Below the pieces are notes generated by a model. It worked only from the letters and a program-made list of their open reading frames with translations, did not search any database and was not told the DNA's origin. Positions 19,261-26,635 of a stretch of DNA of 64,000 nt are shown here, one piece after another (position 1 is the first letter of the stretch; each line of letters begins with the position of its first letter). Source of the DNA: Streptomyces sp. NBC_01268 (GTDB lineage: Bacteria; Actinomycetota; Actinomycetes; Streptomycetales; Streptomycetaceae); NCBI RefSeq assembly GCF_036240795.1, contig NZ_CP108454.1, positions 4,836,001-4,900,000 on the forward strand. The letters are read 5' to 3'. The position numbers and the translations under genes were made by a program.

Positions 19261-19452
19261 CGTTCTGGTACGTGGCGGCCGTACCCCTGGTCCGGGTGCC
19301 GTGGCCCTAGCTGGTGGGTCGACAGGATCTCCACGGGCAACAACGACCTGATCTGCTACGACGTCAACGGCGACTCCGTGCGCATCAACCGCTGGACGGA
19401 CATCACGTTCCCGAGCCGCCCGCCGCAGGTAAAGGACATCGAGATCCTGTGA
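19261..19452 (+). pseudogene. C-terminal relic of a small secreted-type protein
   Basis: A plus-strand frame bounded by a stop at 19258-19260 and a stop at 19450-19452 reads RSGTWRPYPWSGCRGPSWWV, then DRISTGNNDLICYDVNGDSV, then RINRWTDITFPSRPPQVKDI and EIL. The composition is that of a real protein (Asn, Ile, Tyr, Trp rich, unlike the Arg/Ala/Gly shadow frames of this genome), but there is no start codon or ribosome site. It looks like the last 63 residues of a degraded gene, possibly a beta/gamma-crystallin-like or similar small exported protein; that identity is a guess. The rest of the gap 19144-19600 holds nothing else recognisable. Confidence 0.5.
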
Positions 19453-19600
19453 TGTCGTGATGTCCTGACGCTCCGATCCCTTCGGCGAACACCCCTCGCG
19501 GGGACGGCGGCCTCTTGGTGCCGTCCCCTGCGGGGGCTTCGCGGTCCGCCGTCCGGAACGTCCTTCCGCTTCCTTCCCCGGCGCGTACCGCGCACGGCCT

Positions 19601-20140
19601 CTAGGGCTGATCGCCGCTGCCGAGAGCGTGTTCCTTGAGGAACGCGCCCGCGTGGGCCGCTGCTTCCTCGGCGGTGGCGTAGAGCGTCTCGCCGGCGACC
19701 GTGCCGGGCACTCCGTCAGCGCCCACGCCCGTCCAGCCCCACTCGCCGGAAGGCGACGGCACCAGCTCGGCAGTCCCTCCGAACAGCGTGAGCGCGCTCT
19801 TGCCCGCTGTCGTGGGTGCGGGGCGCCTGACGGCATCGGGCCACTTCTTGCGCGCGCCCTGTCGGGTGATGCCCCAGACGGCTCCCAGCTGCTCGTAACT
19901 GGCGCCGTAGGAGCCGGCGGTCGCCGCCGCCTGGGCGGTCAGCCGCCGCACCTCGGCATCCATCACCTTCCAGGCGGCCAGGACGGACAGTGTCACGTCG
20001 ACGGGGTCCGCGTCCCACATGCGTTCCGGCGCCAGCCCGGTCTCTCGGGAGCGGATGGCCGAGGCCAGGGGATTCAAGATGTCGTACAGGGACTGTTCGA
20101 GCTCTGCCTGCTCTTCCGGGGTGATCTCAGAGACCATCAT
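19601..20140 (-). CDS. Small helix-turn-helix protein, probably leaderless
   Basis: This 179-residue protein has an N-terminal acidic helix (EITPEEQAELEQSLYDIL), a central helical region and a clear helix-turn-helix (SYEQLGAVWGITRQGARKKW, about residues 93-112). A C-terminal part with a GEWGWTGVGADG strand and an Ala-rich helix follows. It lies 35 bp downstream of the ATP-binding protein gene on the same strand. There is no Shine-Dalgarno before ATG 20140; instead a TATAGT -10 box ends 6 bp upstream of it, inside a palindrome, so a leaderless, self-regulated mRNA is likely. The family is not recognised beyond the DNA-binding motif. Confidence 0.75.
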   Translation of the reverse strand: MMVSEITPEEQAELEQSLYDILNPLASAIRSRETGLAPERMWDADPVDVTLSVLAAWKVMDAEVRRLTAQAAATAGSYGASYEQLGAVWGITRQGARKKWPDAVRRPAPTTAGKSALTLFGGTAELVPSPSGEWGWTGVGADGVPGTVAGETLYATAEEAAAHAGAFLKEHALGSGDQP

Positions 20141-20142
20141 GC

Positions 20143-20158
20143 GACAACTATAGTTCCC
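20143..20158 (-). promoter_or_regulatory. Palindromic operator overlapping the -10 box of the HTH gene
   Basis: On the minus strand the 16-mer GGGAACTATAGTTGTC contains the 10-bp palindrome AACTATAGTT. It matches the upstream site (20171-20186) at 12 of 16 positions. It contains the -10 element TATAGT and stops 2 bp before ATG 20140. Confidence 0.5.
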
Positions 20159-20170
20159 AGAGTCGTTTGT

Positions 20171-20186
20171 GGAAACTAAAGTTTCC
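20171..20186 (-). promoter_or_regulatory. Perfect inverted repeat / -35 region of the HTH gene
   Basis: GGAAACT-TT-AGTTTCC on the minus strand is a perfect 7-bp inverted repeat that contains the stop codon of the ATP-binding gene. A TTTCCA hexamer at its edge is exactly 17 bp from the TATAGT box, giving a plausible sigma-70-type promoter embedded in two similar operators 28 bp apart. Confidence 0.5.
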
Positions 20187-20628
20187 GTACCTGGGCGGCC
20201 TCCGGCTCGCTCTCGCGGCAGTCCAGTTCCGCCCACACCGTCTTCCGGGGCACGGGCCCGGTCCGCACGCCCCAGCCCCGCGCCAGTCCCTCGACGATGA
20301 GCAGCCCGCGCCCCGACTCGGCCGCGCCCGGACGCCCGGGCCGGGGCAGTCGGTCACCCCGCGTGTCCGTGACTTCGATCCGCAGCACGTCCTCCTGCGC
20401 GAACAGCGCGAGGTGGAAGTCCCGGCCCGCGACATGGCCGTGCGTCACGGCGTTCGCGGCGAGCTCGGCGACGATCTGGGCGGCCGGCTCCGCCACGTAC
20501 GCCAGTCCCCAGGAACGCAGCTGCTCCACGGCGAGCAGCCGGGCCAGTCGGGCGCCCCGGCGGGTGGCGGAGAGCTGGACTCCGAATTGGCGTACGGATG
20601 CCAAGAGTTGGGTGGGTTCTTCGTTCAT
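20176..20628 (-). CDS. ATP-binding (HATPase_c_2) anti-sigma-like regulator
   Basis: This 150-residue single-domain GHKL-type ATPase, like the RsbW/SpoIIAB anti-sigma kinases, has the N-box VAELAANAVTHG and a G1-like stretch ESGRGLLIVEGLARGWGV. Many Streptomyces copies sit beside XRE/DUF5753 and DUF397 genes in developmental or antibiotic-control loci (abaA/whiJ type), and that is exactly the context here: the divergent gene at 20769 is XRE/DUF5753 and the next is DUF397. It probably modulates a regulator by binding, with ATP dependence inferred. Confidence 0.88.
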   Translation of the reverse strand: MNEEPTQLLASVRQFGVQLSATRRGARLARLLAVEQLRSWGLAYVAEPAAQIVAELAANAVTHGHVAGRDFHLALFAQEDVLRIEVTDTRGDRLPRPGRPGAAESGRGLLIVEGLARGWGVRTGPVPRKTVWAELDCRESEPEAAQVRKL

Positions 20629-20768
20629 GTCGCCCAGCGTGGCGGCGGCTGCCTACGCTGCCCATCGAACATGCCCTTACGTACGGTTACTGTCCCGCGG
20701 CTGTCCGGTCCTGTCCCGACTGTCCCGCGCGACGCTCCGGGAAGGGCTCCGTCGGAGGAGGTGCGCGC

Positions 20769-21635
20769 ATGGGCGTGGACGAGGTGGACGGCACGGGAAC
20801 CGAGGACGCGGGCTGGGAGGTCGAGCCCGGCGACGAGTCGGGTGCGGCGGTCGTCGCCGCGGTCGGGCGCCAGCTCAAGCTGTGGCGCGAGGCGAAGGGG
20901 CTGGGGGCGGTCGAGCTAGGGGAGCGGATCGGCTACGGCGAGGACCTGGTGCGCAAGGTCGAGCGCGGAGCGCGCATCCCACGCCCCGAGTTCCTGGACA
21001 GGTCGGACGAGGTGCTGAGCGCGGGCGGGCTGATCTCTGCGATGAAGAAGGACGTGGAGGAGGTTCGCTATCCCAAGCAGGTGCGTGACCTGGCGAAGCT
21101 GGAAGCACGCGCGGTCGAGTTCTGCCTCTACTCCAACTTCAACGTCCACGGCCTGTTGCAGACCGAGGAGTTCTCGCGAGCGATCATGCGGACCTGGCGT
21201 CCCGCGTACGGCCTGGAGGAGCTGGAGCGGTACCTGGCGGCGCGGGTGGCCCGCCGCTCGGTGCTGGAGAAGGACCCCGCGCCGGAGTTCAGCTTCATCC
21301 AGGAGGAGGTGTCGTTGCGACGTCCCATCGGGGGGAGGATGGTGCTGCGTCGCCAGCTCGAACATCTGCTGGAGGTGAGTGAGTTGCCGCACGTCGAGAT
21401 CCAGGTGATGCCGACCGATCGCGCCGATCATCCCGCTACCGGAGGTCGGATCGCAGTTCTGAAGTTCGGGGACGGCACGGCGGTCGGACGCATGGACGGC
21501 GACTTCGGGGGCCGCCCGGTCTCCGACCTCAAACGGCTCCGGATCCTGGATCTGCGCTATGGCATCATCCGGTCCAAGGCCCTCACTCCTGCGGAGTCAC
21601 GGGACTTCATCGAGCAACTGCTGGGAGAGACATGA
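20769..21635 (+). CDS. XRE-family regulator with DUF5753 (Scr1-type) C-terminal domain
   Basis: This 288-residue protein has a Cro/CI-type helix-turn-helix at about residues 30-85 (LKLWREAKGLGAVELGERIG then YGEDLVRKVERGARIP). A C-terminal DUF5753 domain (about 115-285) carries the family phrases VHGLLQTEEFSRAIM, RVARRSVLEKD and LPHVEIQVMP. GGAGGAGG precedes ATG 20769. Its stop overlaps the DUF397 gene by four bases (ATGA). Such pairs are known as WhiJ-like regulators that work with a small DUF397 protein, which is thought to counteract the DNA-binding partner. Confidence 0.92.
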   Translation: MGVDEVDGTGTEDAGWEVEPGDESGAAVVAAVGRQLKLWREAKGLGAVELGERIGYGEDLVRKVERGARIPRPEFLDRSDEVLSAGGLISAMKKDVEEVRYPKQVRDLAKLEARAVEFCLYSNFNVHGLLQTEEFSRAIMRTWRPAYGLEELERYLAARVARRSVLEKDPAPEFSFIQEEVSLRRPIGGRMVLRRQLEHLLEVSELPHVEIQVMPTDRADHPATGGRIAVLKFGDGTAVGRMDGDFGGRPVSDLKRLRILDLRYGIIRSKALTPAESRDFIEQLLGET

Positions 21636-21820
21636 TCCGCAACCCCGAGCTGGACTGGTTCAAGAGCAGCTACAGCGACAGCGGCAACGGCAACGACTGC
21701 GTCGAGGTCGCCAGCACCCCCGGCACCGTCCACGTCCGCGACTCCAAGGACGCCGACGGCTCCCGTCTCGGGTTCGGCCGCGACGCCTGGGCCGGGTTCC
21801 TGAGCTTCGCGTCCGAATAG
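21632..21820 (+). CDS. DUF397 small protein
   Basis: This 62-residue protein has the complete DUF397 pattern: DWFKSSYSDSGNGNDCVEVA, then VHVRDSKDADGSRLGF and a final WAGFLSF. It is translationally coupled to the XRE/DUF5753 gene. In Streptomyces these two families co-occur as toxin-antitoxin-like or regulator-corepressor pairs. Its job here is probably to bind and control the upstream regulator. Confidence 0.93.
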   Translation: MIRNPELDWFKSSYSDSGNGNDCVEVASTPGTVHVRDSKDADGSRLGFGRDAWAGFLSFASE

Positions 21821-21858
21821 CGCCAGCGTGCGGGGTGGCCGCACGTGACGCTGGGGGC

Positions 21859-22371
21859 ATGACGACGACCACGTACACCGCGCTCCCCATCCCGCCCACC
21901 GCCCTCGCCCAGCTCCGCCGCACCGACGACGCCGGGTGGCCCTGTGCGCCGTACACCGTGGGTGAGGACGGCGCCGGCAGCCCGCTGCGATGCTGTCTGC
22001 GGCCGGTGGCGGCGGGGGAGCGGATCGCGCTCGTCTCGTACGCGCCGCTGCGGCGGTGGGCTGTCGAGACGGGGGCCGAGCCGGGCGCGTACGACGAGCA
22101 GGGGCCCGTGTTCATCCACGCCGAGGAGTGCGGGGGCCCGGACCCGGACGCCGCCGCGTACCCCTTCGACCGCCCCGGCGCGCTGCGGACCCTGCGCCGG
22201 TACGACGCCCGGGGCCGGATCGTCGGCGGGCGGCTCCTGGAGATCCCCGAGGAGGCGGGCGAGGGCTTCGACCGGGCCTTCGGCGAGGCGTTCGCGGACC
22301 CCGCCGTCGCCCTCGTGCACGTCCGGGCCGTCGAATACGGGTGCTTCCAGTTCGAGGTGCGGCGCGCCTGA
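21859..22371 (+). CDS. DUF1203 family protein
   Basis: This 170-residue soluble protein matches DUF1203: an early RRTDDAGWPCAP, then PLRCCLRPVAAGERIALVSY, GPVFIHAEECGG, and a C-terminal VHVRAVEYGCFQFEVRR. A pair of adjacent Cys and the HAEEC motif are conserved features. ATG at 21859 has a weak GGGGG site. Function is unknown. It begins 38 bp after the DUF397 gene and may be cotranscribed. Confidence 0.88.
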   Translation: MTTTTYTALPIPPTALAQLRRTDDAGWPCAPYTVGEDGAGSPLRCCLRPVAAGERIALVSYAPLRRWAVETGAEPGAYDEQGPVFIHAEECGGPDPDAAAYPFDRPGALRTLRRYDARGRIVGGRLLEIPEEAGEGFDRAFGEAFADPAVALVHVRAVEYGCFQFEVRRA

Positions 22372-22469
22372 CACGGCGGTACGAGGTCCGGAGCGGGCCC
22401 GGCATCCGTGGCGTGGCGACGCTCGTGCACGTGACCTCGGCGGCGGAGGCCCCGCGCACCGCCCTGGCA

Positions 22470-23267
22470 CTAGCCGAACAGCACCGACCCCAGCCCCCGC
22501 CGCACGCCCACCGCCTCGCCCACCCGCCGCACGGCGAGCAGCGTGCCCGCCGTGTACGGGTCGGGGGTCGCGCCCGCGTCGTGGCGGAGGGCCAGGCGCT
22601 CGCCGTCGCCGCCGAAGACGACCTCCGTGCTGACCACGAAGCTGGGCAGCCGCACCGAGTGCACCCTGCTGCCCGCCACGTCCGCGCCCCTCGCCTCGAC
22701 CGGGCCGTGCAACTCGGCCAGGGGGACGCCCTGTCCGGGGGTGCGGGTGTTGCCGAGGGTCTCGGCGAGCTCCCGGGCCGTGCCGCTCGGCACGTCGGGC
22801 TTGGTGGCGCTCGCGTAGTCGATGATCTCCCAGTGGTCCAGGTGCTCCGCCGCGAGCTCGGCGGCGCGGGCGAGGACCGCGGCCATGACGGAGAAGTTGC
22901 CCGCCGCGATCACCCCGACGCCCCGCGCGCGGGCCAGGGCGTCGAGTTCGGCGTAGTCCTCGGCGGTGAGACCGCTGGAGCCGACGACCACGTGGACGCC
23001 CGCCTCGACCGCCGCCCACACGTTCGCCCGTACCGCGGAGGCGCTGGTGTAGTCGACCAGCACGTCCGCCGGGGCGGCCGCGAGGGCCTCGGTGACCGAG
23101 CCGTGCACCGTGCCCTCGGAGCGGACCCCCGTCACCTCGGCCAGCGGGCGTCCGGCGGCCGACCGGGAGACCCCGGAGACCAGCTCCAGGTCGGCGGCGT
23201 GGGCGATGCCCGCGAGGATCGGCGGGGCGGTCCAGCCGGTGACTCCGGCGAAGCAGACTCGGATCAT
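22470..23267 (-). CDS. DapB-like dihydrodipicolinate reductase paralogue with an altered active site
   Basis: This 265-residue protein has the DapB two-domain layout: a Rossmann domain with a modified nucleotide loop ([16 protein letters not shown]), the VDYTSASAV strand, the GSSGL turn, and the substrate loop with PSGTA (160-164). In true DapB the catalytic segment reads HHRHK just before DAPSGTA; here the aligned residues are ASATK (152-156), so the catalytic His pair is absent while the Lys remains. It is therefore probably not the main lysine-pathway enzyme, although reductase chemistry on another imine or keto substrate is possible. It starts 4 bp after the VOC gene, with which it forms an operon. 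Confidence 0.8.
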   Translation of the reverse strand: MIRVCFAGVTGWTAPPILAGIAHAADLELVSGVSRSAAGRPLAEVTGVRSEGTVHGSVTEALAAAPADVLVDYTSASAVRANVWAAVEAGVHVVVGSSGLTAEDYAELDALARARGVGVIAAGNFSVMAAVLARAAELAAEHLDHWEIIDYASATKPDVPSGTARELAETLGNTRTPGQGVPLAELHGPVEARGADVAGSRVHSVRLPSFVVSTEVVFGGDGERLALRHDAGATPDPYTAGTLLAVRRVGEAVGVRRGLGSVLFG

Positions 23268-23271
23268 GCGG

Positions 23272-23727
23272 TCAATGTACGCAGAACTCGTTGCCTTCCG
23301 GGTCCGACATCACGACCCAACTCCCCCCGGGTTCGGCCACTTCCCGCAGCGTCGAGGCGCCGAGGTCCGTCAGCCGGGCCACCTCCGCCTCCCGGCTGTC
23401 CGCCTGCGGGTGCAGGTCGATGTGGAGGCGGTTCTTGACGGTCTTCGGCTCCGGGACGCGCTGGAAGAGGATGCGGCGGCCGAGGCCGGTGTCCGAGGCC
23501 GGGTCGTGGGGATCGTCGGGGTGCCGGACGGCCGCCAGGTCACGCCAGGCGGCGCGGCCGTGGACGGTGAGCGTGGCCTCGGGCGGCACGGCACCGGCGG
23601 CCAGCAGGGTGGCGATCAGCTCGCTGTGGTCCTCCTCCCGGTAGGCGAGCGCGGCGGCCCAGAACGCGGCCTGGGCATGCGGGTCGGCGCAGTCGACGAC
23701 GAGCTTCCAGTGCACAGGAGTGGTCAT
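23272..23727 (-). CDS. VOC-family protein (glyoxalase-like domain)
   Basis: This 151-residue protein of the Glyoxalase_6 type has [21 protein letters not shown] at the N-terminus, a [11 protein letters not shown] strand in the middle and a C-terminal [15 protein letters not shown]; this layout is typical of that family. The start is set at ATG 23727, with CAGGAG-type sequence absent but no better codon nearby. The stop is 4 bp before the DapB-like gene. The substrate is unknown. Confidence 0.85.
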   Translation of the reverse strand: MTTPVHWKLVVDCADPHAQAAFWAAALAYREEDHSELIATLLAAGAVPPEATLTVHGRAAWRDLAAVRHPDDPHDPASDTGLGRRILFQRVPEPKTVKNRLHIDLHPQADSREAEVARLTDLGASTLREVAEPGGSWVVMSDPEGNEFCVH

Positions 23728-23783
23728 GGATGCGTTTATACGGGAGGGGTCCGACAGCCCGTGGGAGCCCGCGCCCGCGTGGC

Positions 23784-23861
23784 TCAGGCGGCGGGCTCCC
23801 GCGCGTCGTACGCCTCGCGGGCCGCCGCGATCTCGTTCTGGTGCTCCTCCGAGCCGGGGCT
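23784..23861 (-). pseudogene. C-terminal relic of an unidentified minus-strand gene
   Basis: The minus strand encodes [20 protein letters not shown] followed by EPAA and a stop at 23784-23786, a helical acidic tail typical of a genuine protein end. The frame upstream runs into sequence that belongs to a plus-strand relic, so the body of the gene is missing. No function can be assigned from about 24 residues. Confidence 0.4.
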
Positions 23862-24099
23862 CGTGGCCGCGCTCGACCAGCACGCGGCGGCCGGGTGCGA
23901 CGCCCTGCTCCCCGCCCAGCGCGGGGCGCGGGGCCGGACCGTCCGCCGGGAGGAGCTGGGGGACTACGTCCTCGGCTTCACCGACTGGCTCAGCGGGTCC
24001 GACTGGGTCGAACCGGCCGGCCACGACTTCGCCACGCTGCGGCTCACCGCCGTCTGCCGGCTGATCCGGGACCACGACCTGCTGGACGCCGCCCCGTAG
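23860..24099 (+). pseudogene. 3' relic of a DUF6401-like gene (or a very small GTG-started gene)
   Basis: The plus frame reads [20 protein letters not shown], continues with [20 protein letters not shown] and [20 protein letters not shown], and ends at 24099. This resembles small Streptomyces DUF6401-type proteins (about 100 residues) but lacks the N-terminal helix. A GTG at 23863 is the only nearby start and has no ribosome site. It joins head-on with the minus-strand relic at 23861, which suggests an old rearrangement junction. The rest of 23728-24109 is empty. Confidence 0.45.
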
Positions 24100-24109
24100 G
24101 AGCCCGGCC

Positions 24110-25111
24110 CTAGGCGGGGTCGGCCGCCGGCTGCGGCGCGACGGGTGCCGCCGCGAGCGGCGTGGACGGCGTCGCGGACGCCGCCGCGGCGGCCGCCTCC
24201 CGGCTCGCCGCCTCCACCGCCGCCCGGCTGCGGCGGGCCGTGCGCAGGGCGTCCCAGGTCAGGATCGTCAGGGCCAGCCACACCAGCGAGAAGCCCGCCC
24301 AGCGCTCCGCCGGCATCGCCTCGTGGAAGTAGACGACGCCGAGCAGGAACTGGAAGACCGGGGCCAGGTACTGGAGCAGCCCCAGCGTGGAGAGCGGGAC
24401 GCGGATGGCGGCGGCGCCGAAGCAGATCAGGGGGACGGCGGTCACCACGCCGGTGGCCGCGAGCAGCGCCGCGTGGCCGGTGCCGTGGGCGCCGAAGGTG
24501 AGCGTGCCCTGGGTGCCGAGCCAGAGGAGGTAGCCGAGCGCGGGCAGGAACTGCACGGCCGTCTCGGCGGCGAGCGACTCCACGCCGCCGAGGTTGACCT
24601 TCTTCTTCACCAGGCCGTAGATCGCGAAGGAGAAGGCGAGCGTGAGGGAGATCCACGGCAGGCGCCCGTAGCCGATGGACAGCACGACGACGGCCGCGAA
24701 GCCGACGCCGACCGCCGTCCACTGGGCGGGCCGCAGCCGTTCCTTGAGGACGAGGACGCCCAGCGCGATGGTGACGAGCGGGTTGATGAAGTAGCCGAGC
24801 GAGGCCTCGACGACCTGGCCGTTGTTGACGGACCAGATGTACAGACCCCAGTTGACGCTGATGACGGCCGCGGCGATGGTGATCAGGCCCAGCTTGCGGG
24901 GGCTGCGTATCAGCTCGGGCAGCCAGCTCCAGCGGCGCATCACGAGCAGCGCGAGGGCGACGACCGCGAGCGACCAGACCATCCGGTGGGCCAGGATCTC
25001 GACCGCGCCCGAGGGCTTGAGGAGCGGCCAGAAGAGCGGGACCAGGCCCCACATCCCGTAGGCGCCGATCCCGTAGATGAGCCCTGTCCGGGCCTCGTTG
25101 TCGTCCTTCAC
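24110..25111 (-). CDS. rarD: RarD-type EamA/DMT family transporter
   Basis: This 333-residue inner-membrane protein has about ten helices and RarD hallmarks: GLIYGIGAYGMWGLVPLFWP at the N-terminus, AHRMVWSL, NWGLYIWSVNNG, GYFINPLVTIALGVLVLKERL and QYLAPVFQFLLGV. GTG at 25111 is chosen because GGGGAGG lies a few bases upstream; the longer frame has no support. The C-terminal 40 residues are Ala/Pro-rich and probably disordered. RarD proteins are putative permeases of unknown substrate (chloramphenicol-sensitivity family). Confidence 0.9.
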   Translation of the reverse strand: MKDDNEARTGLIYGIGAYGMWGLVPLFWPLLKPSGAVEILAHRMVWSLAVVALALLVMRRWSWLPELIRSPRKLGLITIAAAVISVNWGLYIWSVNNGQVVEASLGYFINPLVTIALGVLVLKERLRPAQWTAVGVGFAAVVVLSIGYGRLPWISLTLAFSFAIYGLVKKKVNLGGVESLAAETAVQFLPALGYLLWLGTQGTLTFGAHGTGHAALLAATGVVTAVPLICFGAAAIRVPLSTLGLLQYLAPVFQFLLGVVYFHEAMPAERWAGFSLVWLALTILTWDALRTARRSRAAVEAASREAAAAAASATPSTPLAAAPVAPQPAADPA

Positions 25112-25217
25112 CGAACCTCCCCGCCCCGCGCCGCGCTGTCCCGTCGAAGGTAGCGCCGCACGGGGCAGGCTGTCATGTCCGTATCGCCATACGGTCCTGA
25201 CGGATCTTGGGGGCCGG

Positions 25218-26084
25218 TCAGGCACCGGCGAGCGCGGCGCCGATCGTCTCGGCGATCGGGGTGGTCGGGCGGCCGATCAGCCGCGTCAGGTCGTCGCCGC
25301 GGCTCGCGAGCGCGCCGTGCTCGACGGCCCGGTCGACGTCGACGAGGATCTCGGCGAACTGCGCCGGCACCCCGGCGCCGGTGAGGATCTCCCGATGGGC
25401 CTCGGCGGGCACGCTGGTGTACGCGACCTCCCGGCCGGACTGGCGGGCGACCTCCGCGGCGTACTCGGCGAGGGACCAGGACACGTCGCCGTTCAGCTCG
25501 TACGCCCGGTTCAGGTGCTCCTCGACCGGTCCGGTGAGGACGGCGGCGGCCGCGGCGGCGTAGTCGGCGCGGGAGGCGGAGGCGATCCGGCCCTCGCCCG
25601 CGTTGGAGACGACGGCGCCGTGGGCCAGCACGGGCGCGAGGTTCGCCGTGTAGTTCTCGGTGTACCAGCCGTTGCGCAGGAAGGTGTACGGCAGCCCCGA
25701 GTCGAGGACGGCCCGCTCGGTCGCCTTGTGCTCCTCGGCGAGCAGGAAGTCGGCCTCGGGCCCCCCGAGGATGCCGGTGTAGGCGAGCTGGGCGACGCCC
25801 GCGGCCTGGGCCGCGGCCACCACGGCGGTGTGCTGCGCCACCCGCCGGCCGACCTCGCTGCCCGAGATCAGCAGCACCCGGTCGCCCGCCTCGAAGGCGC
25901 CGGCCAGCGTCTCCGGGCGGCTGTAGTCGGCGATCCGCAGCTCCACCCCGCGCTCGGCCAGGTCGGCGGCCTTCGCCTTGTCGCGCACGACCGCGGCGAC
26001 GGGCCCGGCGGGGACGGCGGCGAGGAGGGCGTCGATGACGAGGCGGCCGAGCTGACCGGTGGCTCCTGTGACGACGATGCTCAT
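25218..26084 (-). CDS. NAD(P)H-binding oxidoreductase, QOR2/NmrA-like
   Basis: This 288-residue atypical short-chain dehydrogenase has the glycine-rich MSIVVTGATGQLGRLVIDAL start and a TGILGG turn, with YTFLRNGWYTENYTANL in the substrate half, as in NAD(P)H:quinone oxidoreductase 2 (QorB/YtfG) proteins. There is no SDR catalytic YxxxK, as expected for this group. AGGAG lies 6 bp before ATG 26084. It is divergent from an HxlR/DUF24 regulator, the same arrangement as qor2-qorR in Corynebacterium, suggesting that quinone or electrophile stress induces it. Confidence 0.88.
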   Translation of the reverse strand: MSIVVTGATGQLGRLVIDALLAAVPAGPVAAVVRDKAKAADLAERGVELRIADYSRPETLAGAFEAGDRVLLISGSEVGRRVAQHTAVVAAAQAAGVAQLAYTGILGGPEADFLLAEEHKATERAVLDSGLPYTFLRNGWYTENYTANLAPVLAHGAVVSNAGEGRIASASRADYAAAAAAVLTGPVEEHLNRAYELNGDVSWSLAEYAAEVARQSGREVAYTSVPAEAHREILTGAGVPAQFAEILVDVDRAVEHGALASRGDDLTRLIGRPTTPIAETIGAALAGA

Positions 26085-26150
26085 GGGGTGCTCCTGGGGT
26101 CGGGGGAAGCGAATCTCCACTCACCGTACGACTGGCGCTAACTATTCGTA

Positions 26151-26175
26151 AGTACCCACTTTGAAGTAAGGTACT
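26151..26175. promoter_or_regulatory. Inverted-repeat operator between the qor2-like gene and the HxlR regulator
   Basis: AGTACC (26151-26156) and GGTACT (26170-26175) flank a second, inner pair ACTT-TG-AAGT, a nested symmetry 4 bp upstream of the regulator ATG (26179). The gap is AT-rich compared with its surroundings. It is the obvious candidate HxlR-family binding site controlling both divergent genes. Confidence 0.6.
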
Positions 26176-26178
26176 GGT

Positions 26179-26571
26179 ATGGAAGTAAGTGTGGACGGAG
26201 TCAGGCGGACCGTCGTGGTCGACGCGATGTGCCCCGAGCGGCGCGTCCTGGAGCACGTCACCAGCCGCTGGGGCGTGCTCATCCTCATCGCCCTGCTGGA
26301 GCGCTCGTACCGCTTCGGCGAGCTGCGCCGGGCGGTCGGCGGGGTCAGCGAGAAGATGCTCACCCAGACCCTCCAGACCCTGGAGCGCGACGGCCTCGTG
26401 CACCGCGACGCCCAACCCGTGATCCCGCCGCGCGTCGACTACAGCCTCACCGCCCTCGGCCGCGAGGCCGCCGAGCAGGTCGCCGCGCTGGCGCAGTGGA
26501 CCGAGCGCCGGCTCCCCGCCGTCCAGGAGGCCCGCGCGCGTTACGACACGGTGCGCGGGGCGTCCCAATGA
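26179..26571 (+). CDS. HxlR-family (DUF24) transcriptional regulator
   Basis: This 130-residue winged-helix regulator shows the HxlR layout: Cys18 in VVDAMCPERRVLEHVTSRWG, then LLERSYRFGELRRAVGGVSE, the recognition helix KMLTQTLQTLERDGLV, and the wing PRVDYSLTALGREAAEQV. The single conserved N-terminal Cys is the redox/electrophile sensor in YodB, HypR and QorR. It is divergent from the quinone-reductase-like gene, which it probably represses together with itself. Confidence 0.92.
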   Translation: MEVSVDGVRRTVVVDAMCPERRVLEHVTSRWGVLILIALLERSYRFGELRRAVGGVSEKMLTQTLQTLERDGLVHRDAQPVIPPRVDYSLTALGREAAEQVAALAQWTERRLPAVQEARARYDTVRGASQ

Positions 26572-26635
26572 GGTTGTAGCCCGGGCGAGTTGATCCCCGG
26601 GGCCGTACGATCTCCTTCACCGACCGGGGGATCGT

